Shown one piece after another: positions 57,501 to 64,000 of a stretch of 64,000 nucleotides of DNA. The DNA is from Schistocephalus solidus (Eukaryota > Platyhelminthes > Cestoda > Diphyllobothriidea > Diphyllobothriidae): positions 1 through 64,000 of the forward strand of contig WEDG01006415.1 of NCBI GenBank assembly GCA_017591395.1. The letters run 5' to 3'. A model generated the notes under the pieces. That model saw nothing but the letters and a program-made list of their open reading frames with translations. It did not search any database and was not told the origin of the DNA. Each line of letters begins with the position of its first letter. The first letter of the stretch is position 1. A program made the translations under genes and the position numbers.

Positions 57501-58276
57501 TAGGTTTGGCAGATAGTGCAGTCAAGGATCTAGTCACCTGAGCTATGAGGCTTCACCGGCAGCCACCGGCTTAGTGTTGGCTGTACTAAAGCCTTCCTCT
57601 TGCTGTCATGGGTTCGAATGCAACCGAGGCCGCCAGGTTTTTCCAAGGTAGGTCAAATGAATTATTTAAGTCTACCAAAACCAGGCAGTCAAGGAGATTT
57701 TCATCGTGATGGAAAATTGCAACTGTTTCATGAGACTCGTGTTTCAAAGATGCATCTGGATTTACTAACATTAGCAGACTCTAGTCGCTGACCCAAAAAG
57801 CATCTGTATTATGTAGGCGAAAGCTGGACCAGCAAAGTGATCAAAAACAAACATTACGTACTACTGAAACTAGACAAACTGTGTATCAAACAATTGAAAA
57901 AGGCGATTCCTGCCAGTCTGTCAAACAGGGCACCAAAGCATCCCGAACTTGGACATCCTAAGTCGTAGCAGCAGCAGTTAAGAGCAGTTGCAAAATTTTT
58001 ACTCAATGTCACCTCTTGTTGAGTCGGATTGAGGAAAGAGAAATTGTCGAAGGTAAAAGACAGCGGCTCCTCCAAGTACCGAGATAAGATATGACCTGAT
58101 ACGTTGTAAGGACGCGTAAAGCATGTGAGCGAGCCGTCAGACTGTCGGAAAAGAGGGGTATGTGAGTCCTGAAGTAATTCGCTGTACTTAGAGTGAGTGC
58201 GCAGGCGGTTTAAGCGGAGTTCCACAGTTCCACCTTCGTCGTAGGCGACAGCCTGTTGCTGAAAGAGGGGGTCGAC
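42367..58276 (-). CDS. NCAPH: Condensin complex subunit 2 (kleisin gamma, NCAPH/Barren), 5' end missing
   Basis: This is the gene span; exons are listed separately. NCAPH is the kleisin that bridges SMC2 and SMC4 and carries the NCAPD2/NCAPG HEAT subunits in condensin I, acting on mitotic chromosomes. Family marks in order: VDPLFQQQAVAYDEGG (kleisin-gamma 'DPMF..' segment), an acidic DDDDDD stretch, WAGPEHW, a basic KKK region, and near the C-terminus YARSAK...LKNIMWN and LLHLANEK, the winged-helix part that contacts SMC4. Visible exons give roughly 640 residues. The SMC2-binding N-terminus is not found and must lie right of 58.3 kb or beyond. Six consecutive exon joins, from the exon ending at 56,186 to the one starting at 45,995, are phase-consistent with GT/AG borders. 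Introns are 0.5-2.8 kb and repeat-filled. Confidence 0.88.
43065..43493 (-). CDS. NCAPH: NCAPH exon, C-terminal winged-helix domain
   Basis: 429 nt (143 codons), acceptor 'ttttaactctccacatcag', donor 'AAG|GTGAGC', phase 0 at both ends. It encodes an acidic start, then IGYARSAKLINVRHLKNIMW, a variable insert, ILTALPGRVSRNTAEELSVA and LNCLLHLANEK. These are the standard C-terminal kleisin-gamma motifs that bind the SMC4 ATPase cap. Confidence 0.92.
43555..43735 (-). repeat. SINE in an NCAPH intron (minus strand)
   Basis: Tail 'caccccgttctgcctcgggg' and 'cactctcgagtg', 'cgccacacagcggc'; body 'gggccatttctggcttaaga' and 'catcaaccagctatacccaa'. The head is missing. It lies upstream of the winged-helix exon, in the same orientation as the gene. 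Confidence 0.7.
44300..44462 (-). CDS. NCAPH: Probable NCAPH exon, acidic linker
   Basis: After acceptor 'gacccaag' (44,463-44,464) the phase-0 frame reads LLHMLADDPFSNESLNEH and continues through HSDHDDVAAVGGG to a stop at 44,295. The codon use and acidic character suit the linker before the winged-helix domain. The donor is unresolved: 'C|GTTAAC' at 44,300 gives phase 1, but the next exon starts in phase 0, so either an earlier donor or an extra small exon is needed. Confidence 0.55.
45565..45665 (-). repeat. Short SINE relic in an NCAPH intron
   Basis: 'ggactggtcacttccgactt', 'aatcatcaaccggtcgtacc' and a degenerate 'ggcctgagactcaagcc' B-box match the body-to-head part of the second SINE family with many changes. 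Confidence 0.5.
45846..45995 (-). CDS. NCAPH: NCAPH exon, acidic DDDDDD segment
   Basis: 150 nt, acceptor 'ttattttag', donor 'CAG|GTGAGT', phase 0 at both ends. It encodes PPWLDGQVPNANGTEY, MTLDDVTRLNDVDGG, six aspartates and APFCGIFTQ. The end is comparable to the NDTSNFCPGLQ-type element of the family. The (ATC)n-looking plus-strand sequence is thus coding for the Asp run. Confidence 0.8.
46942..47137. mobile_element. 196-bp foldback MITE flanked by TA
   Basis: The two halves are inverted copies: TGTTGCTAAGG...CCTTAGCAACA at the tips, arms of about 86 bp (46,942-47,027 and 47,052-47,137) with roughly nine mismatches, and a 24-bp loop ('aggtatatata...'). Both tips are directly flanked by TA (46,940-46,941 and 47,138-47,139), the target duplication of Tc1/mariner-type elements. 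There is no coding capacity. It sits in the NCAPH intron between the exons starting at 45,995 and ending at 48,090. High arm identity suggests a fairly young insertion. Confidence 0.85.
48090..48312 (-). CDS. NCAPH: NCAPH exon, mid C-terminal half
   Basis: 223 nt, acceptor 'taatcctgcag', donor 'GTT|GTAAGT', phases 2 to 0. It encodes FSAKSTKSALLKEQNRR and LPPAICDARKHLYELCNR, aligning with the family's KAATxLxKxTLxxQ...LPxDxxYxxxxLxxLxxKP region. Confidence 0.8.
49073..49550 (-). pseudogene. C-terminal relic of a CR1/Jockey-like LINE
   Basis: Two overlapping minus-strand frames give, after one frameshift near 49,260, the typical non-LTR C-terminus: FAIQAWRPWSVKDHNTLEKV, QRRATKIV, LPYETRLSNLDLFHLDYR, then FFSNRVIKAWNALPA and PSVDTFKRKFD. 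It is unlike the zinc-finger LINE at 32-36 kb and so belongs to a second non-LTR family. It lies in an NCAPH intron, in the same orientation as the gene. Confidence 0.8.
50106..50241 (-). CDS. NCAPH: NCAPH exon, basic KKK region
   Basis: 136 nt. The acceptor after 'tttcccctttcacctaatag' is excellent, the donor is 'AA|GTGAGT', and the phases are 1 to 2. It encodes EGEGEVVEMGRSTRSK and AKKKLLRIDYSNALL, which corresponds in position and character (basic run then I-D-hydrophobic) to the KKKSTKKDFEIDF-like stretch after the WAGP motif. It joins both neighbours without a frame change. Confidence 0.75.
51780..51848 (+). repeat. Degenerate telomere-like tract in an NCAPH intron
   Basis: 'ttaaggttagaag', then 'accataacccgaacactaac' and 'cctactccaagcc' show loose six-base CCCTAA-like units. 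Confidence 0.4.
52023..52189 (-). CDS. NCAPH: NCAPH exon with the WAGPEHW motif
   Basis: 167 nt, acceptor 'ctccttag', donor 'A|GTGAGT', phases 2 to 1. It encodes GLWAGPEHWRKKAKRRRLDE, the kleisin-gamma signature in the segment that holds the HEAT subunit NCAPG. This exon, with the C-terminal one, makes the identification firm. Confidence 0.9.
52766..53125. repeat. Head-to-head SINE pair in an NCAPH intron
   Basis: 52,766-52,858 is a minus-oriented body ('gcagaagaacattaccgaca', 'ctatttctggcttattagat'). 52,862-53,125 is a nearly complete plus-oriented copy: A-box 'tggctcaagggttagtg' (52,885-52,901), B-box 'gcaagttcgagtctagg', 'ggtggtgcaccacctgg', body, then tail 'agcagaacgggacgagtgag'. It has the same inverted layout as at 12.9-13.3 kb. 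Confidence 0.7.
53269..53359 (-). CDS. NCAPH: NCAPH exon, Glu/Ala-rich linker
   Basis: 91 nt, acceptor 'cttttag', donor 'CA|GTACGT', phases 1 to 2. It encodes PMEVTKVEEQEQVAHYA and a short Ala/Ser-rich end. There is no conserved motif by itself; assigned by position, by open frame and by exact phase fit on both sides. Confidence 0.65.
54200..55205 (+). pseudogene. Zinc-finger-LINE relic, endonuclease and linker only (plus strand)
   Basis: Plus-strand frames, broken by frameshifts, read: SHGLAG-stop-NENGRLILETCG, EHRLIFTNTF, then LLTKAICDVDGWRNHRLT, MRLRLQP, HQHQDWFDDNA, and finally AVQQLSSGEALGYDV just before RT. It matches the LINE at 31.8-35.7 kb but on the opposite strand. It stops before RT, so the 3' end was lost by deletion or interruption. 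It lies in the intron between the exons ending at 56,186 and starting at 53,359. Confidence 0.75.
56186..56303 (-). CDS. NCAPH: NCAPH acidic-region exon
   Basis: 118 nt between acceptor 'cttatag' and donor 'G|GTGAGT'. It encodes a Ser/Pro/Thr-rich segment ending in six aspartates (PFLPDDDDDD), consistent with the acidic, poorly conserved linker of kleisin gamma. It ends in phase 1, which matches the start of the next exon. A 100-codon plus-strand ORF over the same place is its antisense shadow. Confidence 0.7.
57249..57663. repeat. Second inverted pair of tRNA-like elements
   Basis: Arms 57,249-57,330 and 57,575-57,663 are diverged reverse complements: 'attcatttgact' to 'gtcaaatgaat' at the outside, 'ggcggcctcgatgagattcg' to 'cgaatgcaaccgaggccgcc' at the B-box, and 'gctttaatgcagcc' to 'ggctgtactaaagc' inside. 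The spacer is about 244 bp. Family and layout are those of the pair at 41.45-41.69 kb, but with more mutations. Confidence 0.7.
58003..58276 (-). CDS. NCAPH: NCAPH exon with the DPLF segment
   Basis: The acceptor 'ttttctag' precedes VDPLFQQQAVAYDEGG and LNRLRTHSKYSELL, matching the conserved middle of kleisin gamma (DPMF..., then a CQDYRSELL-like stretch). The frame stays open to about 57,854. The donor is uncertain: 'A|GTAAAA' at 58,003 is in phase 1, whereas 'AAC|GTATCA' near 58,097 is in phase 0 and would fit the next known exon. An intervening exon cannot be excluded. Confidence 0.8.
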
Positions 58277-58967
58277 CTAGAAAAGGGCAGAACACAGTTG
58301 TGTTATAAGTGAAGATAACAGTGCTACTTTAGCCATTCAAAAACTGCGTTCGCACCCTTTTCCGTAGGGCCTTTCGTTAATTCAACAGCGATAATCTACT
58401 TAGGAAAGAACCCGCCTACTTGCATAGGTTATTCGGGTTCAATGGATACCCGGTCAGCTTTGTGAAAAACTGTCTCAGACACCAAAGACCACCACAAAGC
58501 TTCAGTTCCAATGCAGAACCAGGGCTGCGGAAATTCTACTTCCTATCATGAATGTAGGACACCTCAGAAGCGATCTCCCGACAATTAACCCGGTTTCGCA
58601 TCTCCATTGCCCACAAACCGGCGTCCTCACTGCGCGCAACGCTGTTCCACATACCCAGAGAGTAGCAAGTCAATGTAATTTACAGTATTCCGTATGCTAA
58701 GTTGGTCGATTATTTGGGACGCGCATTAACAAACGTAAACTAGCCATCCGTTGACATGCCTCCCCGTCACTCGTGTTTGTGTATGCCCTTAAATGCGAAC
58801 ACCCCTCCAATTGGGAAGGAACTGAAGTGATTTCCATGGGGAAGATGTCACGAGAATTCCTTTAAGTCTAGTACTCTAGCACGACCAACATCAACCGCCA
58901 GGTCTATCGGGACGCTCAGTGCTAAGGACTACGTGCTCAGCTCACTGACTCGCGTCCACGACATATC
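58277..58967. other. Intron or gene-free stretch upstream of the first readable NCAPH exon
   Basis: No exon could be assigned. It presumably belongs to the intron before the DPLF exon. No repeat was recognised. Confidence 0.4.
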
Positions 58968-59385
58968 GATAACCGCTAATCTATGTTAGGTCATGCAGAA
59001 TCACACTGTTTCGCCACTCCAAGCCCCAGACACAATTGAAACTCCTAAAACCATGATAGGTGGGCGCTCACCGATCGGTTACGGGAATCACTCGTCTCGT
59101 TGTGTCTTGGGGCTGAGGACGGCTAATAAGCCAGAAGTGCCGATTCCCGTCTCCCTTGCCCTTGTCGGTAATGTCCCTCCTAAAAGCAACGATAACCGCT
59201 AATCTATGTTAGGTCATGCAGAATCACCACTTGAAACTCCTAAAACCATGGTAAGTGGGCGTTCACCGATCGGTTACGGGACTCACTCGTCTCGTTGTGT
59301 CTTGGGGCTGAGGACGGCTAATGAGCCAGAAGTGCCGATTCCCTGTCTCGCTTTTCCTTGTCGGTAATGTCACTCCTAAAACTTC
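58968..59385. repeat. Tandem duplication (223-bp offset) of an inverted SINE chimera
   Basis: 'gataaccgctaatctatgtt' occurs at 58,968 and 59,191. Each copy continues with 'gtgggcg.tcaccgatcggt', 'cactcgtctcgttgtgtctt' (minus-strand SINE tail) that switches abruptly at 'ggggct|gaggacggctaata' into plus-strand SINE body, and ends at 'gtcggtaatgtc.ctcctaaa'. The second copy lacks about 30 bp near its start. The inversion joint came first and the duplication followed. Confidence 0.8.
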
Positions 59386-61855
59386 GAACACCGATGCGCT
59401 AACCTCCGTCACCATCCCGCATCAACAACCGCTAATTCCGCCGTCTGCAGTCCCATTAAATTTCCACGCCCCTTCCCCTCCAACACGGCGGGCCGCAATA
59501 TTTTACTGTCTCCTCGGTTAATTTCGTCCGACGACGGTTTGTGTCATCAACTTTAAAATTCACGAGTAAACTTGATTTGTTTTCCGACGAGTCTTCTCCC
59601 ATCATAAAGAAGAGTGTCGAGTGTGCACTCTGCAAGATAAGGCAAAGTTTCAATAACAGTCAAGGTCGAGGAGGACTAACGAAGCATTGAAGATCAATGA
59701 CTAACTACGAGCATTCTTAAGGTTGTGTGGTTTTTGATAATCATCATGATCCGACTACCTCATCTACACTATGGTTGGATTTTATCCAACATTTGGAAAG
59801 CTAATTTACAGCCAGCCCTCATACTGAGCAACGGCAGTGGTGATTTAAGTAACATCTGCAATAAAACCCAGTAAAACTGAACAGCTTGTAACGTTCCTGT
59901 GGAAGAAAAATGAATTTACCCAAAAAAACCCTATAGGAACCATTCACCTGTAGTTTAGAAATCACAACAGACGAAACAGGAGGGGACGTCATCAAACTGA
60001 CGCCATTGTAATATTTTGTCTAAAGTTCTAGTCATTTTGATGGTATTTCAATCGTCGTAAAAGGCTATGGCCATCTTAAGTGGAGTACAGCTGTAGTGCA
60101 AGCAATGAGTGGCCAGCATCAACGCATGTTTGCAGGTGTCCACCCATTCGGATACCATTTCGCTGTTGCTGAGCCGAAAATTATTACTGTGGATGACTTG
60201 GACAAGGCCCACTCGGAGAGGGCGTAACAGGTTCAAAAGAAATGGAGAAGACGGTGAATCAATGGAAATTTAAGTTGGGAAAAGTATGTATAGTCGAGTC
60301 TCACGGCTGCTACACCAAACACTCCATTCATTGTACCCCTCTATTGGACCTGTGGATGCCACAAGCATAGAAAACCCGGTGTGGTCTGTTCGTCTTTATG
60401 ATTGCTTCTGTGGACTGTGCTTGCGTAGTTTCAGAGATTGGAGTTTCGTCGACGGCGGTAAAGGATACAATCTCAGTTGTTTACAGATGTACACGGTGAC
60501 CAAATACGGCGATTCATGCTTACGGGGGGGGGGGAGAGGAGTGGAGATCAACATTGCAATTATTCCTCGGCGTTGGTATCTCAGTGCTGCATGCCCACAA
60601 ATGCGAATTTTTGGGCATAAGGAGTAAAATACATGCACCTGTAAAAGGTTCTTCTGGCTTTCATGAGTTGGATCAACAGAAATATACGCTGGTGTACATG
60701 ACAGATAAATTTTGACCATTTAAGACTAACTCGGTATGATTTTACATCCTATGGAAAATAATGTAAAGCATACGATCCGCACGCGGTGTGTTCGACTGTG
60801 TGCAGAATTATTCACGGTCCTGCTAGGAAATCGAGGTAGAATATTCTAGTGCGCTTGGATTCAGTCAGTCTGGTCTACTTTTATGAAAAACTGGTATAAG
60901 AGGCCTCCAGACTTGCACAGGCAGTGCCGAACTGGTGCTTCCTGAGAACATTGGAGCTTATGGTGGCTAATTACATTTTGAATGTGAAACTATACCACTG
61001 ATTGCGGGCGCCCTTTGATGGCATGGGGAGAAACTATGATTTCGAACAGCACGGAAATACACTCCGTAGGCCTGGAGGTAAAATGTCATTGCATTTTTCC
61101 CAGCAACCATCCGAAGCCGTTACACTAGAACCATTTAAAGTATTCCAATTTATCTTCAAACTACTACCCTGAACGTAAGCAGATTCGTTAGCTTGTATTT
61201 CCTGCAAAGGTAGAGCGAAAATTGTCAATCTGAACATGATCGACTAGGATGGAGTGTTCGGAAATTTGGAGGCAGTGTGAGTCAGCGACCAAAAGTAATC
61301 CTTATAAAATAAAGTCAATTCGCCTTCTTGAGACAGAAGTCGTTAATCAGTGGATACCTCTCGATGGTTGTCTAAAGTAAATTATAGTGAAAAACCCATA
61401 GATTTGTCCCAATTAATGCCAGTCCACGGACGAAACTGATTGGCAGCCACCAAAAGCACCGCGGATAGTTGCACGTGGTCAGAAAATTATCGCAGCCCTA
61501 GAAGCCAGTAATCTCAATATACCTCCAAAAAGCAACCGCACCATTATGCATCCTTATGAAGAGCAACATGGCGATGGTACTTAGCGCGTGTTCAGACATG
61601 CAGTCAACAGGGAAGTAGCATTCATCACAGCTAACTTTTTAAAACCAGCTCGATCACCAATAACGATGAGGTCTACCGGGTTCCCACAGCATAATACCGC
61701 GACGACGGTGACGTGCGTATGAAGTAGGTTATAGTGGTGGTAGACTTGCGCTGCACCTACTGCACTTTCCTTCACCCTTGTCTGAGCCCGGTGACATAAC
61801 TAATTCAAGAAAACTGGAGGCGATAGGGCGCAGGCGACTGGAGCGGCGAGAACCC
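59386..61855. other. Stretch without a firm gene; G11 tract
   Basis: A run of 11 G is at 60,524-60,534. If NCAPH continues to the right, its N-terminal exons should be here or beyond. One candidate frame (60,048-60,186) is listed separately. Other ORFs of 62-113 codons have no recognisable domain. Confidence 0.4.
60048..60186 (-). CDS. Candidate NCAPH N-terminal exon (weak)
   Basis: After acceptor 'caagtcatccacag' (minus strand) the frame reads FRLSNSEMVSEWVDTCKHAL and is open to 60,048. The pattern L-S-N-x-x-(8)-T-C-x-x-A-L resembles the first conserved helix of kleisin gamma (LTNEQ...YSTCIKLS) that binds the SMC2 neck. The continuation that should follow (NKI...F.L.LID) is absent from this frame, so either a donor lies inside it or the match is chance. 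Confidence 0.2.
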
Positions 61856-61859
61856 ATTT

Positions 61860-63658
61860 CTAAGCGTGCCATCACACCAGCAAGGATTCCACTGAGTGGG
61901 AGTGTTATATTGGCCACATTAAGGAGCCATTGCCGTCTGACCAGTCGGCCATTCCACAAAAATATATACTGCGCTGACTGTGAATTGCGAGTTATTCTGA
62001 CGGCTGGCGACCTTTGAAATTACGGCTTTTAGAACAACTTGAAAGCGTAAAGCGCGTCAGATTGTTGACAGCGAGGAAAATTCGAGATGTCCACCTCTCT
62101 CTATTCCCACTCCAAACCTGTCAATTCCAGCCGATCCAGGTCCATTCAGGTCTCCGGCTTGGTTTGTAATCACCTCAGAGCGTTCTTGAAGGTTTCTTTG
62201 TAGCGCCATGTTTTTCCTCGTTGTCAGCGAGCACTTGTAGAAACATCTCCGTAGAAGACTTTTGGGTGAACGCTCGTCACCCATCCTCACGATTTGGCCA
62301 CTCAGCATGGCGTGGATGCTTAGGATTCCGGTCTGCTCCATAAATTCCGTCTAGAATCGTGTCTTGCCGTCTCAGTTTCAGTATTATACAAAGGCATCTG
62401 AGGTGGAAGGGGTTTAGTTTCCTGGCCCAGTTGGAGTAGAGGGTACAGGTTTCTGATCCAGAAATGAATGTCGTCAAGAAGGCGGCCTTGCGCATTTTCA
62501 GTTTGGTGTTCAGATGAGTCGTGAAGATTCCAGACGGAGACCTGTAGCTCACCGGATGCCTAGCTGGCTTTTGAGATCTGATGCGAAACCTCGTCATAGG
62601 TTATTGTGCTTCCTATAAAGGCGGTATTTGTCAATGTTTTAAGTTGAGTTTCGTTGACCGCGTTTATTGTTAGACCCAAATTGGCGCAGGCGGCGGCGAA
62701 GAGGTCCATGCCCCTTTGAATGCCCTCAGCCTTAAGTGTGTAGTCGACAGCGAACAGGTTGTAGGCATCAGTCGTAGATAGACGCGTTGGGGTCTGCATG
62801 CGCCGGTTATTCAGAAGATAGCCATCATTCTTGTAGGCGATACGGATCACAGTGCAAACATCATGGTAGGCGTCCATCGGCATGGTAGACTGAAGGTGGG
62901 GACAGAACGCAACCCTGCTTCTTTCTGCTGGTCACAGCGAATGCTTCTGAAACGGGCCCATTGTCCGTGATGCACGTCATCAACTCATCACGGAGCTGAC
63001 GCACCATGTGCGTGAATCGCTCAGAACAGCCGAATTTCTGCATTATTTTCCCCAGTCGATCGTAATTTGCCGTCAAGGGCTTCCGTCAGATCCATGAAGA
63101 TAGTGTACAGGTGGGTCCGAATCTCCTGACAATTTTGTTGTAGCTGATCGTTGGCGAAGCTCATAGCGGTTGTTCCGCGGTGTCGTCGGAAGCCACATTG
63201 GCTTTTCTGAGTAGTCCCTATTCTAAGTGGCTGTTAAGATGCTTAAGAATGATGCAGGCGGTGATCGTCCTGGAGATTGTGAGCAGCGAGATTCCTCTGT
63301 GTTTTGGCGCAGCACTTCAGATCAGAGCAGTTTCATGGTTCCCATGATGCACGGGCCGTGGGTAGCCTTGATCGATTAGTTTCGTTGTGACCACGTGCCC
63401 TTGGATTTTCTTGGATTTGTGGATGTCTTGCATCCCCTGCCACCGTTGCTAAAGAAGGCCGCTTTGGTGGCACCGGTCTGGCGGTCCATATAGGCGTTGT
63501 GCAGTCTGTTCTCCTCAACGAATAGATGGTGGATATCCACGTCGTCAAACCAGCCCTAGTGTTGACGGCAGGCGCGTCCGAGGCGGTGGAGTAGATGACG
63601 TTCCGCAGTTGACACCACCGTGTCTCGACTGTAGCATTATTGGCTGGAGCCAAAAGTT
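61860..63658 (-). pseudogene. Zinc-finger LINE, third and most decayed copy
   Basis: Minus strand, right to left: linker (APANNATVETRWCQLRNV, 63,600-63,658), a gap, RT pieces (IMQKFGCSERFTHMVRQLRD, GPVSEAFAVTSRKKQGCVL, LFAVDYTLKAEGIQRGMD where motif C FADD has become FAVD), then YSNWARKLNPFHLRC and MEQTGILSIHAML, then directly the 3' region at 61,860-62,060. The zinc-finger tail is deleted. Many frameshifts and stops are present. It has the same orientation as the copy at 32-36 kb. Confidence 0.8.
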
Positions 63659-64000
63659 TGTTCAATCACTACACGCATGGGCTCCATGAGCTAGCGTACA
63701 CAAGCTCCCTTCTTGCTGCACCATCTTCACCTACGAGGTCATTTCTTGACGACAGAACGCTGTCCCCCTGATAAAAGAGCAGGATGTCCTAAGGCCAACT
63801 CAACTGGAAAGCAAACGAGACGATTACGACAATATTCGGCGCATTTGGATTGCAAAGAGGCAAAATTCTGCGGTAAAAATGATAATTTCTCTTCAAGTTC
63901 CGTTTAAGTTCTGTTTTTTTGGACTATTACTCCAGGTTTTTGCCTTTAAGGGGTCAGATCTTTGTGACATCCAGGACCAGCAACTGCAAGCAGTGACCGA
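63659..64000. other. Right edge, nothing assigned
   Basis: A 64-codon ORF without similarity. Not LINE sequence. Confidence 0.45.

Overview
The window is eukaryotic, repeat-dominated nuclear DNA from a flatworm, most likely a diphyllobothriidean tapeworm (Spirometra, Dibothriocephalus or Schistocephalus type). The basis is a non-LTR retrotransposon whose ORF ends in a C2H2 zinc-finger tail of the kind I know from diphyllobothriidean proteins, together with tRNA-derived SINEs that carry Pol III A and B boxes. There are no operons, no closely packed ORFs and no rRNA. Coding sequence is split into short exons with GT/AG borders. The species call is inference.

Layout. Positions 1-1917: a short direct duplication, then a tandem array of a ~303-bp tRNA-derived unit. 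Positions 1.9-31 kb: AT-rich, gene-poor DNA with scattered SINEs (often head-to-head), a 1.3-1.8 kb family with inverted ends (copies near 7.1-8.9, 16.6-18.0 and 24.8-25.3 kb), degenerate telomere-like TTAGGG/CCCTAA tracts and G/C homopolymers. Positions 31.8-35.7 kb: a 5'-truncated LINE on the minus strand with recognisable endonuclease end, reverse transcriptase and five zinc fingers. Positions 38.5-38.8 kb: a decayed Ty3/gypsy integrase. Positions 41.4-41.7 kb: an inverted pair of tRNA-like elements.

The one well-supported host gene is condensin subunit H (NCAPH/Barren, the kleisin of condensin I). It lies on the minus strand from 58,276 down to 42,367. Ten exons can be read; nine of their eleven-odd borders join in matching phase, and the 5' (N-terminal) exons lie further right and are not resolved. 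Its introns hold a 196-bp TA-flanked foldback MITE, SINEs, a LINE C-terminal relic, a second LINE relic and another inverted tRNA-like pair. Positions 58.9-64 kb hold a duplicated SINE chimera and a third LINE relic.

The most unusual signals are the SINE unit turned into a tandem repeat, the repeated head-to-head arrangement of two unrelated tRNA-derived families, the near-perfect foldback element inside NCAPH, and the family with inverted ends. No new multi-gene system was seen.
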